From: Pseudarthrobacter sp. C4D7
GTDB taxonomy: Bacteria > Actinomycetota > Actinomycetes > Actinomycetales > Micrococcaceae
Assembly: GCF_013359725.1 (NCBI RefSeq)
Contig: NZ_JABFMW010000015.1
Coordinates: 28,674-92,673 of the forward strand
Direction: 5' to 3'
DNA: 64,000 nucleotides
Under the pieces are notes generated by a model. That model searched no databases. It was not told the origin of the DNA and saw nothing but the letters and a program-made list of their open reading frames with translations. Shown here piece by piece: positions 7,576 to 16,941 of this stretch (its first letter is position 1; every line of letters starts with the position of its first letter). A program made the position numbers and the translations under genes.

Positions 7576-9870
7576 TCAGCCCGCCAGCGCTTTCCACAGG
7601 AAGTGCTGGCTGCGCGCCTGCAGCGCAGCAGCCTGCCGGTTGTCGGATGCCCCTGCGTGGCCACCCTCCAGGGCTTCGTGGAACCACACGTTCGGGATAC
7701 CCATGGCAAGCATCCGGGCGGCCATCTTCCGCGCCTGCATGGGGCCCACCCGGTCGTCAGAGGTGGCGGTCCAGATGAAGGTCTCCGGGTAGTCCACGGC
7801 GTCCTTGAGGAGGTGGTAGGGCGAGAAGGTCCTGATGTACTCCCACTGTTCGGGAACGTCGGGGTCGCCATACTCGGCAATCCACGAGTGCCCGGCGGAG
7901 AGCTTGGTGTAGCGGCGCATGTCCAGCAGGGGAACGCCGCAGGAGACGGCCCGGAACAGTTCCGGATACCGGGTGAGCATGTTCCCCACCAGGAGTCCGC
8001 CGTTGGAGCCGCCCACGCAGCCCAGCCGCCGCGGCGAGGTGACCCCGCGGGAGATGAGGTCCCGCGCCACGGCGGCAAAGTCCTCGTAGGCGCGGTGGCG
8101 GTTTTCCTTCAGCGCGGCACGGTGCCAGGCCGGGCCGTACTCTCCGCCGCCGCGGATGTTCGCCACCACGTACACCCCGCCGCGCGAGTGCGGGGCCTTT
8201 CCGTCGCTGCCGTCAGAGAGCGTGGTCCGCCGTTCCAGCCACGCCCGGCCGACAGTGCCGCTGTAGGCGGGCGTCCGTGAGACCTCGAATCCGCCGTAGC
8301 CGGAGAGCTGCGTGGGGTTCTGCCCGTCCAAAGCCAGCCCGCGGGGCGCCACCTGGAAGTACGGGACCCGGGTGCCGTCGTCGGACACCGCGAAATGTTG
8401 CTCCACCTCGTAGTCGGCGTCGGCAAAGAACGACGGCGAGGACTTGACCACCCCGTGCCGGCTCACCACCCCGTGCCGGCTCACCACGCCGGGCGTCCCG
8501 GCGCTGTCCGGCTCCGGTGCGCTGCCCGGTTCCAGTGCGCCGTCCCGCTCCAGGGTGCCCCGCATCAAGGTGGTGGGGGTGGTGAAACCGGTGGCGATGA
8601 GCCAGAAGTCGTCGCCCGCGCCGCCGTCGGCCGGCCCTTCGTCCTCGTCATCCACGGCGTAGGCGTTCACGTCATGCAGCGGCGGGCAGGCGTCCAGGAG
8701 GGTGGCAGCCCAGCCGCTCTCCGTGCCGGAAGGCCGGGCCGGGTCCAGCACCCGGATTTCGGCGGAGACGTCCTTGAGCAGGTTGAGCAGGAGGAAGTTC
8801 CGGGTCCAGCTCCAGGACTGCAGGGACGTGTGGGCATCCGGGGTGAACAGGACCGTGAGGTCGCGGCTGCCGGCGAGGTAGTCCTCGAAGTTGGCGGCAA
8901 GCAGGGACCCGGACGGATGCGTGGTGCCGTCCAGGACCCAGTCCTGCTGCGGACGGAAGAGCAGCCATTCCCGGTGGGCGCTGACGTTGACGTCGGTGGG
9001 AACGTCGATCTGTACCCAGGATCCGTCCCGCAGCACAAAGTTGGTGCGGTTGAAGAAGTCGACGTAGTCCACGGCGAAGGTCCGCTCAAAGCCGGGGGTG
9101 GAGTCGTGGGCCGCCATGGCCATCATGTGGTCTTCGGGCACCTCGAAGAGGCGTGGGGCCGCTGCCAGGGATTCTCCGCGCTTGAGCGTCACCGCCGTGC
9201 GGGCATAGGAGGATGCTGTCTTGGGCAGCCCGTCAGCGGTGGAGGCGACCAGCAGCGTATCGGCATCCAGCCAGGACACGTTGCCCTTGGCCGTGGGCAG
9301 GTCGAAGCCGCCCTGGCCGGGGTCAACGAAAACGCGGGCCTCGACGTCGAACTCGCGGTACCTGTTGGCGTCGCCGCCGTCGGGGGACAGCGCGAGCAGC
9401 GCCAGGCGGTAGGGCTCCCCGGACACTGGGCGCAGGAACGTGGCGCCGTGGAACACCCACTCTTCGCCCTCGGCACGGGACAGCTCATCCACATCCAGCA
9501 GGACGTCCCATTCCGGGGAATCCGTGCAGTAGCTCTCCCACGTGGTCCGCCGCCACAGGCCTTTGGGGTTCTGCTGGTCGCGCCAGAAGTTGTAGTACCA
9601 CCCGCCACGCTTGCCCACCATGGCGATCCGGTCCGTGGAGTCCAGGACCTCCAGGATCCCGGCCTCCAGGTCCGTGTAGCTGCCGTCCTCCAGCAGGTCC
9701 TCGGTGCGGGAGTTTTGCTCCTTGACCCACGCCAGTTGTTCCTCGCCGTAGATGTCCTCGAGCCAGACGTTCTCATCGACGGGCTCCGGCGCGGTTTCCC
9801 GTGGCAGGCCGCCGGAGGTGTCCCGGCCGGGACCGGGAACGGACGCTTGATCAGCTGCTGTGGTGGTCAT
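7576..9870 (-). CDS. S9 (prolyl oligopeptidase) family serine peptidase
   Basis: This 764-residue protein has no export signal. It has an N-terminal beta-propeller region opening with WLEDIYGEEQLAWVKEQN and a C-terminal alpha/beta-hydrolase domain. The nucleophile elbow GGSNGG has Ser near residue 620, Asp lies in TSDDRVGP near 706, and His in LEGGHAGAS near 736, so the triad is complete. The substrate-pocket segment RGGGEYGPAWH is also present. It likely cleaves short peptides in the cytoplasm. A perfect 18-bp tandem duplication encodes GVVSRH twice in an interdomain loop. The start could also be ATG at 9879; 9870 is preferred by alignment. Confidence 0.9.
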   Translation of the reverse strand: MTTTAADQASVPGPGRDTSGGLPRETAPEPVDENVWLEDIYGEEQLAWVKEQNSRTEDLLEDGSYTDLEAGILEVLDSTDRIAMVGKRGGWYYNFWRDQQNPKGLWRRTTWESYCTDSPEWDVLLDVDELSRAEGEEWVFHGATFLRPVSGEPYRLALLALSPDGGDANRYREFDVEARVFVDPGQGGFDLPTAKGNVSWLDADTLLVASTADGLPKTASSYARTAVTLKRGESLAAAPRLFEVPEDHMMAMAAHDSTPGFERTFAVDYVDFFNRTNFVLRDGSWVQIDVPTDVNVSAHREWLLFRPQQDWVLDGTTHPSGSLLAANFEDYLAGSRDLTVLFTPDAHTSLQSWSWTRNFLLLNLLKDVSAEIRVLDPARPSGTESGWAATLLDACPPLHDVNAYAVDDEDEGPADGGAGDDFWLIATGFTTPTTLMRGTLERDGALEPGSAPEPDSAGTPGVVSRHGVVSRHGVVKSSPSFFADADYEVEQHFAVSDDGTRVPYFQVAPRGLALDGQNPTQLSGYGGFEVSRTPAYSGTVGRAWLERRTTLSDGSDGKAPHSRGGVYVVANIRGGGEYGPAWHRAALKENRHRAYEDFAAVARDLISRGVTSPRRLGCVGGSNGGLLVGNMLTRYPELFRAVSCGVPLLDMRRYTKLSAGHSWIAEYGDPDVPEQWEYIRTFSPYHLLKDAVDYPETFIWTATSDDRVGPMQARKMAARMLAMGIPNVWFHEALEGGHAGASDNRQAAALQARSQHFLWKALAG
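8447..8487 (-). repeat. 18-bp tandem repeat inside the S9 peptidase gene
   Basis: Two identical 18-bp units (8447-8464 and 8465-8482) are followed by a 5-base partial third. The reading frame is kept and the repeat adds the hexapeptide GVVSRH twice. Confidence 0.9.
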
Positions 9871-9941
9871 GCGCCCCATCCAAACAACATCCCCCACAGC
9901 TGGCAAGTCAAGCGGCCGGCGCACACTCCGCTTCCAGCCCG

Positions 9942-9947
9942 TACGCT
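9942..9947 (+). promoter_or_regulatory. -10 element (TACGCT), leaderless
   Basis: TACGCT ends 7 bases before the GTG start at 9955. Confidence 0.6.
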
Positions 9948-9954
9948 GGATGGC

Positions 9955-11889
9955 GTGGAATTATCGCAGAGCAACCGGGCCGTCATCATCGGTGGCGGCC
10001 CCCGCGGCACCAGCGTGCTGGAGCGGCTGCTCGCCCACACTGCCAGTGCAGGCAACCCGAAAGCGCACCTGCACATCGACGTCGTGGATCCCTACCCGGC
10101 GGGCCCCGGGCACGTGTGGCAACCGGGTCAGTCCCGGCTCTTCCTCATGAACACCCAGTCGTTCTACCCCACCCTGGTTCCCGAGGACCCGGCCCTTCCC
10201 GCGCCGGTCGCCGGCACCACGTTCGACCAGTGGCGGGCCACCCAGCAGCGGGACCCGCTGCCGTCCCTCACCGCGGAGGAACGGGCGGAGCTGGCGGTGC
10301 TGGGATCGAATGATTTTCCCAGCCGTGCCCTTTACGGCCGCTACCTGCGCTCCACGGTGGAGGAGTTGCTGGGAAAGGCGCCCGACGGCGTCACGGTCGA
10401 ATTCCATGAGACGACCGCACTGTCGGTGCGTCCTTCGGCGGACGGGATGTTCGACGTCGGGCTTGCCTCCGGTGCGGTGATCCGCGCCAAATCCGTGGTG
10501 CTTGCCCTGGGGCACATTCCCTCCCGGCTGAACCCCGAACAGAAGGAGCTCCAGGCTGCGGCAGGACAACTGGGACTGCAGTACTTTCCCCCGGCTGTCC
10601 CTGCGGACGTGGACTGGTCCCGGATCCCTGCCGGGGAGCCGGTCCTGGTCCGCGGCATGGGCCTGAACTTCTTCGACACCATGGGCCAGCTCACCGAGGG
10701 ACGCGGCGGCACATTCGTCACCAGCGGCAGCGGCCTGGTGTATGAACCGTCAGGCCGGGAACCCCGGATCATTGCGGCCTCGCGCCGCGGGACCCCGTAC
10801 CGTGCCAAGGCGGCGCTGGACGGCTACTACGCATCCTCCATCACGCTGCGCTACCTCACGGAGGGCGCCATCGAACGGTTGGAGAAGACCGGGATCCGCC
10901 CGTCGTTCGACCACGACCTGTGGCCGCTGCTGCACCGCGACGCCCTGTGGGCCTACTACTCCACGCTGGTGCGCTCGCAGCCCGGCGCGGTGCCCGATGC
11001 GCCCGCCTTCCTCGCGGCCCTGGAGGAAGCCCTGCAGCCGCACGCGCACAGTGCGGCGAAGTGGGAGGACAACGTTGAGAGCGTCCTGGCCGTCCACGTC
11101 GGTCCCCGGCACCGCCTGGACCTGCCGGGGCTCGCGGCCCCTTTGGCCGGGCGTTCCTTCGAGTCCCGCAGGGCACATGATGCTGCCGTGGTGGAGTTCC
11201 TGCTGGACGATGCGCGCCGCTCCGCGCTGGGCGAGGACGATCCGGTCAAGATGGCCATCGGTGCGCTGCACCACGGGCGCGCCGTCCTGAAGACGGCGGT
11301 GGCCGACGGCGGCATCACCGACGAATCGTGGGTCGCCGGCCTGCGGGGCTGGTTTGAGTCGTTTGTGGAGGGCCTGGCCAGCGGACCGCCGGCACTGCGG
11401 TCTGAGCAGCTCGCGGCCCTCGCAAAGGCCGGCGTGGTCAGTTTTGTGGGGCCGGACCCGAAATTCCGGGTGGACCGGAAAGCGGCACTGTTTACCGCTT
11501 CCTCGCCGTGGGTTGCGGGTCCGCCTGCCACTGCGCGGACCTTGGTGGAGGCGCTGGCCCCCGGCAACCGGGTATCGGCCAACGATTCACCGCTCCTGGC
11601 CCAGCTGCTGGCCGACGGGCTGGTCCGGCCGAAGCTCATGATGACGGTCGAAGGTGTCCCGCTGGAATCCACCGGCCTGGACGTGGAGCCGCACCCGTAC
11701 CGGCCGGTCGCCGCGAACGGGTCGGTGACCGGGGGCCTCTTCGTGCTGGGGCTGCAGCTGTCGTCGGCGCAGTGGGGTACCGCGATCGCCGCCGAGGCGG
11801 TCCAGCCCGGCAGCCCCGCCTACCGCAGCGCCCAGCGGACCCTCCGCGACGCGGACGAGATCGCCGCCGCCATCCTCAACCAGGCCTAA
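9955..11889 (+). CDS. FAD/NAD(P)-binding protein (NAD_binding_9-like)
   Basis: This 644-residue soluble protein begins with a Rossmann motif (VIIGGGPRGTSVLERLL) followed by DVVDPYPAGPGHVW, as in the FAD-NAD(P)-binding family of uncharacterised oxidoreductases related to SidA-type monooxygenases. A second nucleotide strand appears at KSVVLALGH. The C-terminal half has no motif I recognise. The substrate is unknown. GTG at 9955 is chosen from the -10 spacing, and the coding frame matches from there. It is divergent from the S9 peptidase gene (84 bp apart). Confidence 0.8.
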   Translation: MELSQSNRAVIIGGGPRGTSVLERLLAHTASAGNPKAHLHIDVVDPYPAGPGHVWQPGQSRLFLMNTQSFYPTLVPEDPALPAPVAGTTFDQWRATQQRDPLPSLTAEERAELAVLGSNDFPSRALYGRYLRSTVEELLGKAPDGVTVEFHETTALSVRPSADGMFDVGLASGAVIRAKSVVLALGHIPSRLNPEQKELQAAAGQLGLQYFPPAVPADVDWSRIPAGEPVLVRGMGLNFFDTMGQLTEGRGGTFVTSGSGLVYEPSGREPRIIAASRRGTPYRAKAALDGYYASSITLRYLTEGAIERLEKTGIRPSFDHDLWPLLHRDALWAYYSTLVRSQPGAVPDAPAFLAALEEALQPHAHSAAKWEDNVESVLAVHVGPRHRLDLPGLAAPLAGRSFESRRAHDAAVVEFLLDDARRSALGEDDPVKMAIGALHHGRAVLKTAVADGGITDESWVAGLRGWFESFVEGLASGPPALRSEQLAALAKAGVVSFVGPDPKFRVDRKAALFTASSPWVAGPPATARTLVEALAPGNRVSANDSPLLAQLLADGLVRPKLMMTVEGVPLESTGLDVEPHPYRPVAANGSVTGGLFVLGLQLSSAQWGTAIAAEAVQPGSPAYRSAQRTLRDADEIAAAILNQA

Positions 11890-11906
11890 TCCCAGGCTTA
11901 ACGGGC

Positions 11907-11967
11907 GATGCGCCATCACTTATGGTCCCTAAACCGGTGGAATAGGGACCACAAGTGATGGCGCATC
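11907..11967. repeat. Near-perfect 25-bp inverted repeat between convergent genes
   Basis: The left arm (11907-11931) and right arm (11943-11967) match at 24 of 25 positions around an 11-base loop. It sits between two convergent genes, so it can act as a bidirectional terminator, but there is no T run. The mixed, not GC-rich, arm composition is more like a dispersed repeat than a standard terminator. Confidence 0.85.
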
Positions 11968-11974
11968 CGGGGGT

Positions 11975-14900
11975 TTAGCCCCGCAGGCAGGCCCGGTAGG
12001 CTGCCATGGCCTGGCCGTAGTTCGCCTGGCCCCTGACGTCAGCGGGACGGCTGGGCTTGACCGGCGGGACGCAGACCGGCTGGGACGGCGTGTCCGCCCC
12101 CACCAGGACGGCCACCTTCACCACGGTGCCGGATTCGACGGCGGTGAGCACCAGGGTTGCCGTGCCCTCCGCCGCGCCTGCCGGAACAGCGAGGTTCACG
12201 GACGCTGCGCCGGACTCCACCGGTACGGTGCCCAGCGGGGTCACCGTTCCGGCGGCGTCGGTGAACGAGGCCTGCAGGGCGGTGTTCACCGGGCTGCCCA
12301 GGGAGGTCAGGTCCAGCTTGGACACCGTGAGAGTGACCGGTTCCCCGGGTTTGACGCCGGGAGCCGTGGAGTTGGTGACTGCCACGGAACGCCTGGCGAA
12401 GTCCGGGGACACCGGGCTGCTCTTCTGGAGGTAGCCAATCCACGCGTCCCGGTCCACCAGCCCGGAATCCCGGGTGTTGGTGCCTTCGGTGAATGCCCGG
12501 AAGTTGTCGCCGCCGGTGGCCAGGAAGCTGAACGTGCCAATCCGGTAGGACCTGGCAGGGTCCAGCAGTTCACCGTTGACCCGCACCGAGGTGATGCGGT
12601 CACCCGCGGCACGGGCGGCGTCGTAGGTGTAGTTCACGTTCTTGGACAGGCCCAGCTGCAGGTACGCGCGGCTGGGAACCGTGCCGTCCGGGTTGGTTTG
12701 CCATTGCTGCTCCAGCAGGGCCTTGAACTGCGCCCCGGTGAGGGACGTGGTCCACAGGTTGTTCACGAACGGCAGGACCGCGTTGGCCTCGGCGTACGTG
12801 ATGGTGCCGTCAGGGGCGTAGTACAGCTCGTTGCGCAGGCCGCCGGCGTTCACGACGCCGATCTCCGCGCCGCCGAGCTCTGCCGGCTGCAGGGAGGAAA
12901 GCAGGGAATCGGCCACCAGGTTGCCCAGGGTGGATTCGCTGCCGCGGTCATCGCGCTGCGGGGCGCCGGTCGCGTCGGTGGTGAAGGCTGTGGTGATGTC
13001 CTTGGCCACCGAACCCACGGGCTGGTTCCCAACGGCAGCAGCGTCCGCGAGGGCCTTCTTGACGATGGCGTCCACAGCGGCCACGCGCGGGTAGGCGGCT
13101 ACCAGGTCGGCGGTGGCGTCAGTGGTGCGCTTGACGTTCCCGGCCTTGTAGGCGGTCACCTGCCTGCTGGCAGTGTCCACGGTCAGCTGGATCTGGCCCA
13201 CGTTCTCACCGTAGTTGCCGGTCTGCACGATGGGCCTGGTCTTGCCGGCCGCGCCGGGAACGGGGGCGTCCCAGGCGTATTCCTTGTGGGTGTGGCCGGT
13301 GAAGATGGCATCGACCTCCGGGGACGTTTCGGTGACCAGCCTGGCGAAAGGTCCGCCGGCTGCCACTTCCTGCTCCAGGGTGGCGCCTTCCACCACGCCC
13401 GAGCCCGCGCCGTCGTGGTCTTCCACGATGATGACGTCGGCGGCCTTGTCCGCGGTGATCTTCGCGGCCACCCGGTTGATGGCCTCCACCGGGTCCCCGA
13501 AGTCGAGGTCGGCAATGCCGGCCGGCGTCACCAGGGACGGGACCTCCTGGGTGACGGTGCCGATCACGGCCACCTTGATGCCGTTCAGGTCCAGCACCGT
13601 GTACTCGGGAAGGACCGGCTCAGTGGTGCCCTTTTTGTAGACGTTGGCGCCCAGGTACGGGAACTTCGCATTGGTGCCGCCGGCAATGACGCGGTCACGG
13701 AGGTCCGCCCAGCCGCCGTCGAACTCGTGGTTGCCTACAGCGGATGCCTTCAGTTCCAAAGCGTTCAGCACGTCGATGGTGGGCTGGTCCTTGGCGACGG
13801 CCGAGGCGAACAGGGAAGCGCCGATGTTGTCGCCTGCCGAAAGGAATGCCGTGGCGCCCGGAGCGGCTGCAGCGCGCAGCTTCTCGAGGGTGCCCGCCAC
13901 CCTGACGGTGTTGGCGTCGATCCGGCCATGGAAATCGTTGATGTTCAGGAAGTTCAGGTCAACGCTGGCAGGAGTTGCCGGGAGGTCCAGGCCCACCACC
14001 ACGGGGTCGTGGTCGCTGGCACGGAACTGGTTGGGTGCGTAGTAGTCGGTGACGTTGTTGTTGTAGCGGCTGTATTCCAGCGCCACGGATTCCACCGAGT
14101 TGATGTTCCAGATGTCCGCGCCCGTCACCACGGCGTTGGCGGCGGGGGAGGCCAGGATGTGGTCCAGTGAACCCACCAGGCCACCAAAGAGATAGGAATG
14201 CTTGGCGGAGCCGTCGGTGTTCTTCGCCTTGTCGTCCTGGTTGACATACCCCGCGCCGGTGAGGACGTTGATGGGGTCTTCCTTGCCGTAGGAGTTGAAG
14301 TCACCGATCAGGAACACCTTGTCGGTGCCCTTGGCCTGCTGCAGGGAGGTGGCGAAGTCCAGCAGCGACGTGGCCTGGGCCGTACGGGCGAGGTTGGAGT
14401 TGCCCTGGCCCTTGTCCGTGTCGTCCGGAGTGGCGGCTGAACCCTTGGACTTGAAGTGGTTGGCGATGGCAATGAACTTCTTGTCATCGGAGGCGCCCAC
14501 GGGCTTGAACACCTGCGCCAGCGGCTTGCGGGCGTTGGCGAAGGCAACGGTGTCATTGTGGATGACGGATTCACCCACGGGTTCTGCGGCGGCCTTCTTG
14601 AAAATGAACGCGGTGCGGATCATGTCCTCGTCGGACAGCGGGGGTGCGTTCGCGGGAGTGCGGACGTAGTCCCAGACGCCGGGCGTGGGGATGTTCAGTG
14701 CCTCGACCAGCTTGGCCAGGGCGTCATCGCGGTTCTTTCCGAACTGGGCGGAGTTCTCAATTTCCATGAGGGTGACCACGTCGGCGCCGGTCTTGGTGAT
14801 GGCGGAGACGATCTTGTCCTGCTGGCGCTTGAAGTTTTCGGCGTTGGCGGCGCCGCGGGCATCACACCCGCCGCGGACGGTGATCGGGTTGCCGGCGCGG

Positions 14901-16516
14901 TCCTCGTAGAACGTGCAGCCGGACAGGGTGTCTCCGGTAGTGGGGAAGTAGTTCAGGACGTTGAACGAGGCGATCTTGACGTTGCCGCCCACGGCTGCCG
15001 GAGCTTCCGTACGGGTGGCGCCAAAGCTGGCCGGCTGGACTGATGCCTTGTTGGCCCCGGTCAGGTGGGCCAGCGGCTGGAGTTTCCAGGAGCTGTTGGC
15101 GTAGCCGAGCACCACGTTGGTGTTGAAGGTGACCGGAGAGCCCACGCGGACGGGGTCAGCGGTGGTCAGGTACGGCAGAACTTCGTCCTTGGTGGCGGCG
15201 TCTTTCAGGAAGTTGGTGCTGGACCCGTCGTCGAGCTTGATGCCGCGGGCCGCGTTGTCCGCCACCAGGGCCGTGTATTCGGCCGAGCCGTAGGGCGCCA
15301 CCGCGGTGGGCTGGACCAAGGGAGTGGTCCCGCCGGCCAGGCCGATCTCGCCGTACTGGTTGAGGCTGTAATTGTCCGCCACCGTCATGGGCCCCTGGGG
15401 TGCCAGCAGCATGCCTTCCAGCGATTCACGGAAGGATTCCGTGGCGGGGAGGGTGAAGATGGTGGGCTTGACCTCGGGGGCGGCGTCGGTGAGCTTGGTG
15501 AGGCCCGCCGTCGCGGTGACATTGAGCTGGGTCATGCCGTAGTACTCGGCCACGGTGCCCGTCACCTGCACGTAGTCGCCGGCTTGCACAGACGCCGCAG
15601 TGGTGGGGGAGTAGACGAAGATGCCGTCGGATGCGGCGTGGTTCGTTGCCGTGAGGTCCCCGCCGGTGCCGGGGGTCTGGACGTAGTAGCCGTTGAGGCC
15701 GCCGGTGGGAAAGGCTGCGGTGACTTTGCCCTTGGTGGTGACGGTGGCCCCGGCCAGCGGGCTTGCCGTCCCGGTGCCCTGGATCTCCGCGATGGTCCTG
15801 GTGACCGGATCAGGGGTGGGCACCGGCGTCGGATCAGGCGCAGGAGCGGTGCCGCCCGACGGGGTTGGCGTGATGGTGCCAAGGAGCGAGAAGTCTGCGG
15901 CGTTGTTGTTGCTGTCCGCGCCAGCGGCCCTGTTGAAGCTCTTGACATCCCCGTTGCCGGTGGGGGCAGTCGCGGCCTGGGTTTCGAAGGTGTTCGATGT
16001 TCCGTAGCCCAGGAGGTCCGCCACCCCGGCGGATTCCACCACGGAACCTGTAGCAAGCGCGACGGCGGTGGGCTGCTTGGCGAGCACCAGGGTCCCGGTG
16101 GTGCCGCTGGGGTTCAGGCCGGTCACCACATCGGGAGTGGGCAGGTCCGCGCCGTTGGTGCCGTTGCTGCCGCCCTGTACCAGGTAGTAGCCCTTGGCCG
16201 GGATGGAGCCGGACAACGCTGCGATGCCGGAGGGAGCGCCCGTGCCGTTGTAGGAGCGGTACTGGACTGACCAGCCGTCCAGGGACACCGGCGCGTCGGA
16301 GCTGTTGTACAGCTCCACGAATTTGTTCCTGTAGGCGGCGCCGCTGCTGCCGCCGCTCAGGTAGGCCTCGTTAATGACGACGGGGGACGTGCCTGCCGCG
16401 CCAGAGGCTTGCGTGGCAGTGTTGTCTGCTACGGCAGGCAAGGTGGCCAGCGGGGCTGCGATGAGCCCCGCGGACAACGCTGTGCCCAGCGTCAACTTCC
16501 ATGTTTTTTGATGCAT
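11975..16516 (-). CDS. Secreted ExeM/NucH-type nuclease fused to 5'-nucleotidase
   Basis: This exported protein has 1513 residues. A signal peptide covers residues 1-30 (ALSAGLIAAPLATLPAVA-D). A lamin-tail domain follows at about 45-190 (INEAYLSGG...NKFVELYNSS), then a Pro-rich linker and an OB-fold region at about 235-350. The endonuclease/exonuclease/phosphatase domain spans about 512-842 (IASFNVLNYF, LMEIEN, GDFNSYG, SDHDPVVV). A calcineurin-like phosphoesterase with a 5'-nucleotidase C-terminal domain spans about 850-1370 (INDFHGR, SAGDNIG, VGNHEFD, GHTH). No sortase or S-layer motif is seen at the C-terminus. It should degrade extracellular DNA and dephosphorylate the nucleotides. Regulation is unknown; two repeat motifs lie upstream. 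Confidence 0.92.
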   Translation of the reverse strand: MHQKTWKLTLGTALSAGLIAAPLATLPAVADNTATQASGAAGTSPVVINEAYLSGGSSGAAYRNKFVELYNSSDAPVSLDGWSVQYRSYNGTGAPSGIAALSGSIPAKGYYLVQGGSNGTNGADLPTPDVVTGLNPSGTTGTLVLAKQPTAVALATGSVVESAGVADLLGYGTSNTFETQAATAPTGNGDVKSFNRAAGADSNNNAADFSLLGTITPTPSGGTAPAPDPTPVPTPDPVTRTIAEIQGTGTASPLAGATVTTKGKVTAAFPTGGLNGYYVQTPGTGGDLTATNHAASDGIFVYSPTTAASVQAGDYVQVTGTVAEYYGMTQLNVTATAGLTKLTDAAPEVKPTIFTLPATESFRESLEGMLLAPQGPMTVADNYSLNQYGEIGLAGGTTPLVQPTAVAPYGSAEYTALVADNAARGIKLDDGSSTNFLKDAATKDEVLPYLTTADPVRVGSPVTFNTNVVLGYANSSWKLQPLAHLTGANKASVQPASFGATRTEAPAAVGGNVKIASFNVLNYFPTTGDTLSGCTFYEDRAGNPITVRGGCDARGAANAENFKRQQDKIVSAITKTGADVVTLMEIENSAQFGKNRDDALAKLVEALNIPTPGVWDYVRTPANAPPLSDEDMIRTAFIFKKAAAEPVGESVIHNDTVAFANARKPLAQVFKPVGASDDKKFIAIANHFKSKGSAATPDDTDKGQGNSNLARTAQATSLLDFATSLQQAKGTDKVFLIGDFNSYGKEDPINVLTGAGYVNQDDKAKNTDGSAKHSYLFGGLVGSLDHILASPAANAVVTGADIWNINSVESVALEYSRYNNNVTDYYAPNQFRASDHDPVVVGLDLPATPASVDLNFLNINDFHGRIDANTVRVAGTLEKLRAAAAPGATAFLSAGDNIGASLFASAVAKDQPTIDVLNALELKASAVGNHEFDGGWADLRDRVIAGGTNAKFPYLGANVYKKGTTEPVLPEYTVLDLNGIKVAVIGTVTQEVPSLVTPAGIADLDFGDPVEAINRVAAKITADKAADVIIVEDHDGAGSGVVEGATLEQEVAAGGPFARLVTETSPEVDAIFTGHTHKEYAWDAPVPGAAGKTRPIVQTGNYGENVGQIQLTVDTASRQVTAYKAGNVKRTTDATADLVAAYPRVAAVDAIVKKALADAAAVGNQPVGSVAKDITTAFTTDATGAPQRDDRGSESTLGNLVADSLLSSLQPAELGGAEIGVVNAGGLRNELYYAPDGTITYAEANAVLPFVNNLWTTSLTGAQFKALLEQQWQTNPDGTVPSRAYLQLGLSKNVNYTYDAARAAGDRITSVRVNGELLDPARSYRIGTFSFLATGGDNFRAFTEGTNTRDSGLVDRDAWIGYLQKSSPVSPDFARRSVAVTNSTAPGVKPGEPVTLTVSKLDLTSLGSPVNTALQASFTDAAGTVTPLGTVPVESGAASVNLAVPAGAAEGTATLVLTAVESGTVVKVAVLVGADTPSQPVCVPPVKPSRPADVRGQANYGQAMAAYRACLRG

Positions 16517-16619
16517 CCGCTCTAACTTTCATTGAGGTGTCCCGGGTGGGGACCCGATGGAGTGCGTCCGGGGTTGTACCGGTCGGACGTGGGGCCCGGA
16601 TCCTGCTCCTGGTCAAGTG

Positions 16620-16639
16620 GTTGTCCGGCACATGACAAC
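16620..16639. promoter_or_regulatory. Inverted repeat GTTGTC-N8-GACAAC, possible operator
   Basis: Perfect 6-bp arms with an 8-base spacer lie about 105 bp before the nuclease start. The binder is unknown. Confidence 0.35.
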
Positions 16640-16764
16640 AGCGCTGAATGAACGCAAGATGGCTAAAGCGTGCATTCGGCGGGACGTTCCCCAGCGGAGC
16701 GGCCCGCCCCTGCGGACCGGGCTTCCCCGGCCCGGCCCGCAGGTGCTGTTGGCGGGAGTGATGC

Positions 16765-16797
16765 TGCCGGCAATCACGCGGGTGTGCCGGCAATCAC
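16765..16797. repeat. Two 13-bp direct repeats, 20-bp period
   Basis: TGCCGGCAATCAC occurs twice, with starts 20 bp apart, so both copies lie on the same face of the helix. Confidence 0.75.
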
Positions 16798-16895
16798 AAA
16801 CAATACCCGTGGGTAGGTTTGGGGCCAGGGTTTGGCAGCGGGTTAATCCAAAGAATTTACGTGCGCGCAACCTGGCGCGGCAGGGACGGCTTAAA

Positions 16896-16935
16896 GCAAA
16901 AAACCCCTGGCTGCCGGTGCCGGCTGCCAGGGGTT
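16896..16935 (-). terminator. Intrinsic terminator of tRNA-Ser(TGA)
   Basis: A 16-bp stem with one mismatch (16902-16917 with 16920-16935) is followed on the minus strand by six T. Confidence 0.9.
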
Positions 16936-16941
16936 CCCTTG

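Larger units (their letters stand above)
16517..16895. other. Gene-free stretch upstream of the secreted nuclease
   Basis: No convincing CDS is seen. It should hold the nuclease promoter. Visible structure is an inverted repeat GTTGTC-N8-GACAAC (16620-16639) and a 13-bp direct repeat (16765-16777, 16785-16797). Confidence 0.6.

Noticed and set aside
12698..14170. 490-residue antisense frame in the nuclease gene
   Set aside because: Sense-strand metallophosphatase and nuclease motifs explain the region; the antisense product has shadow composition.
16645..16660. PHO box upstream of the secreted nuclease
   Set aside because: Only one unit (GTTCATTCAGC on the minus strand) fits; a second adjacent unit is missing.
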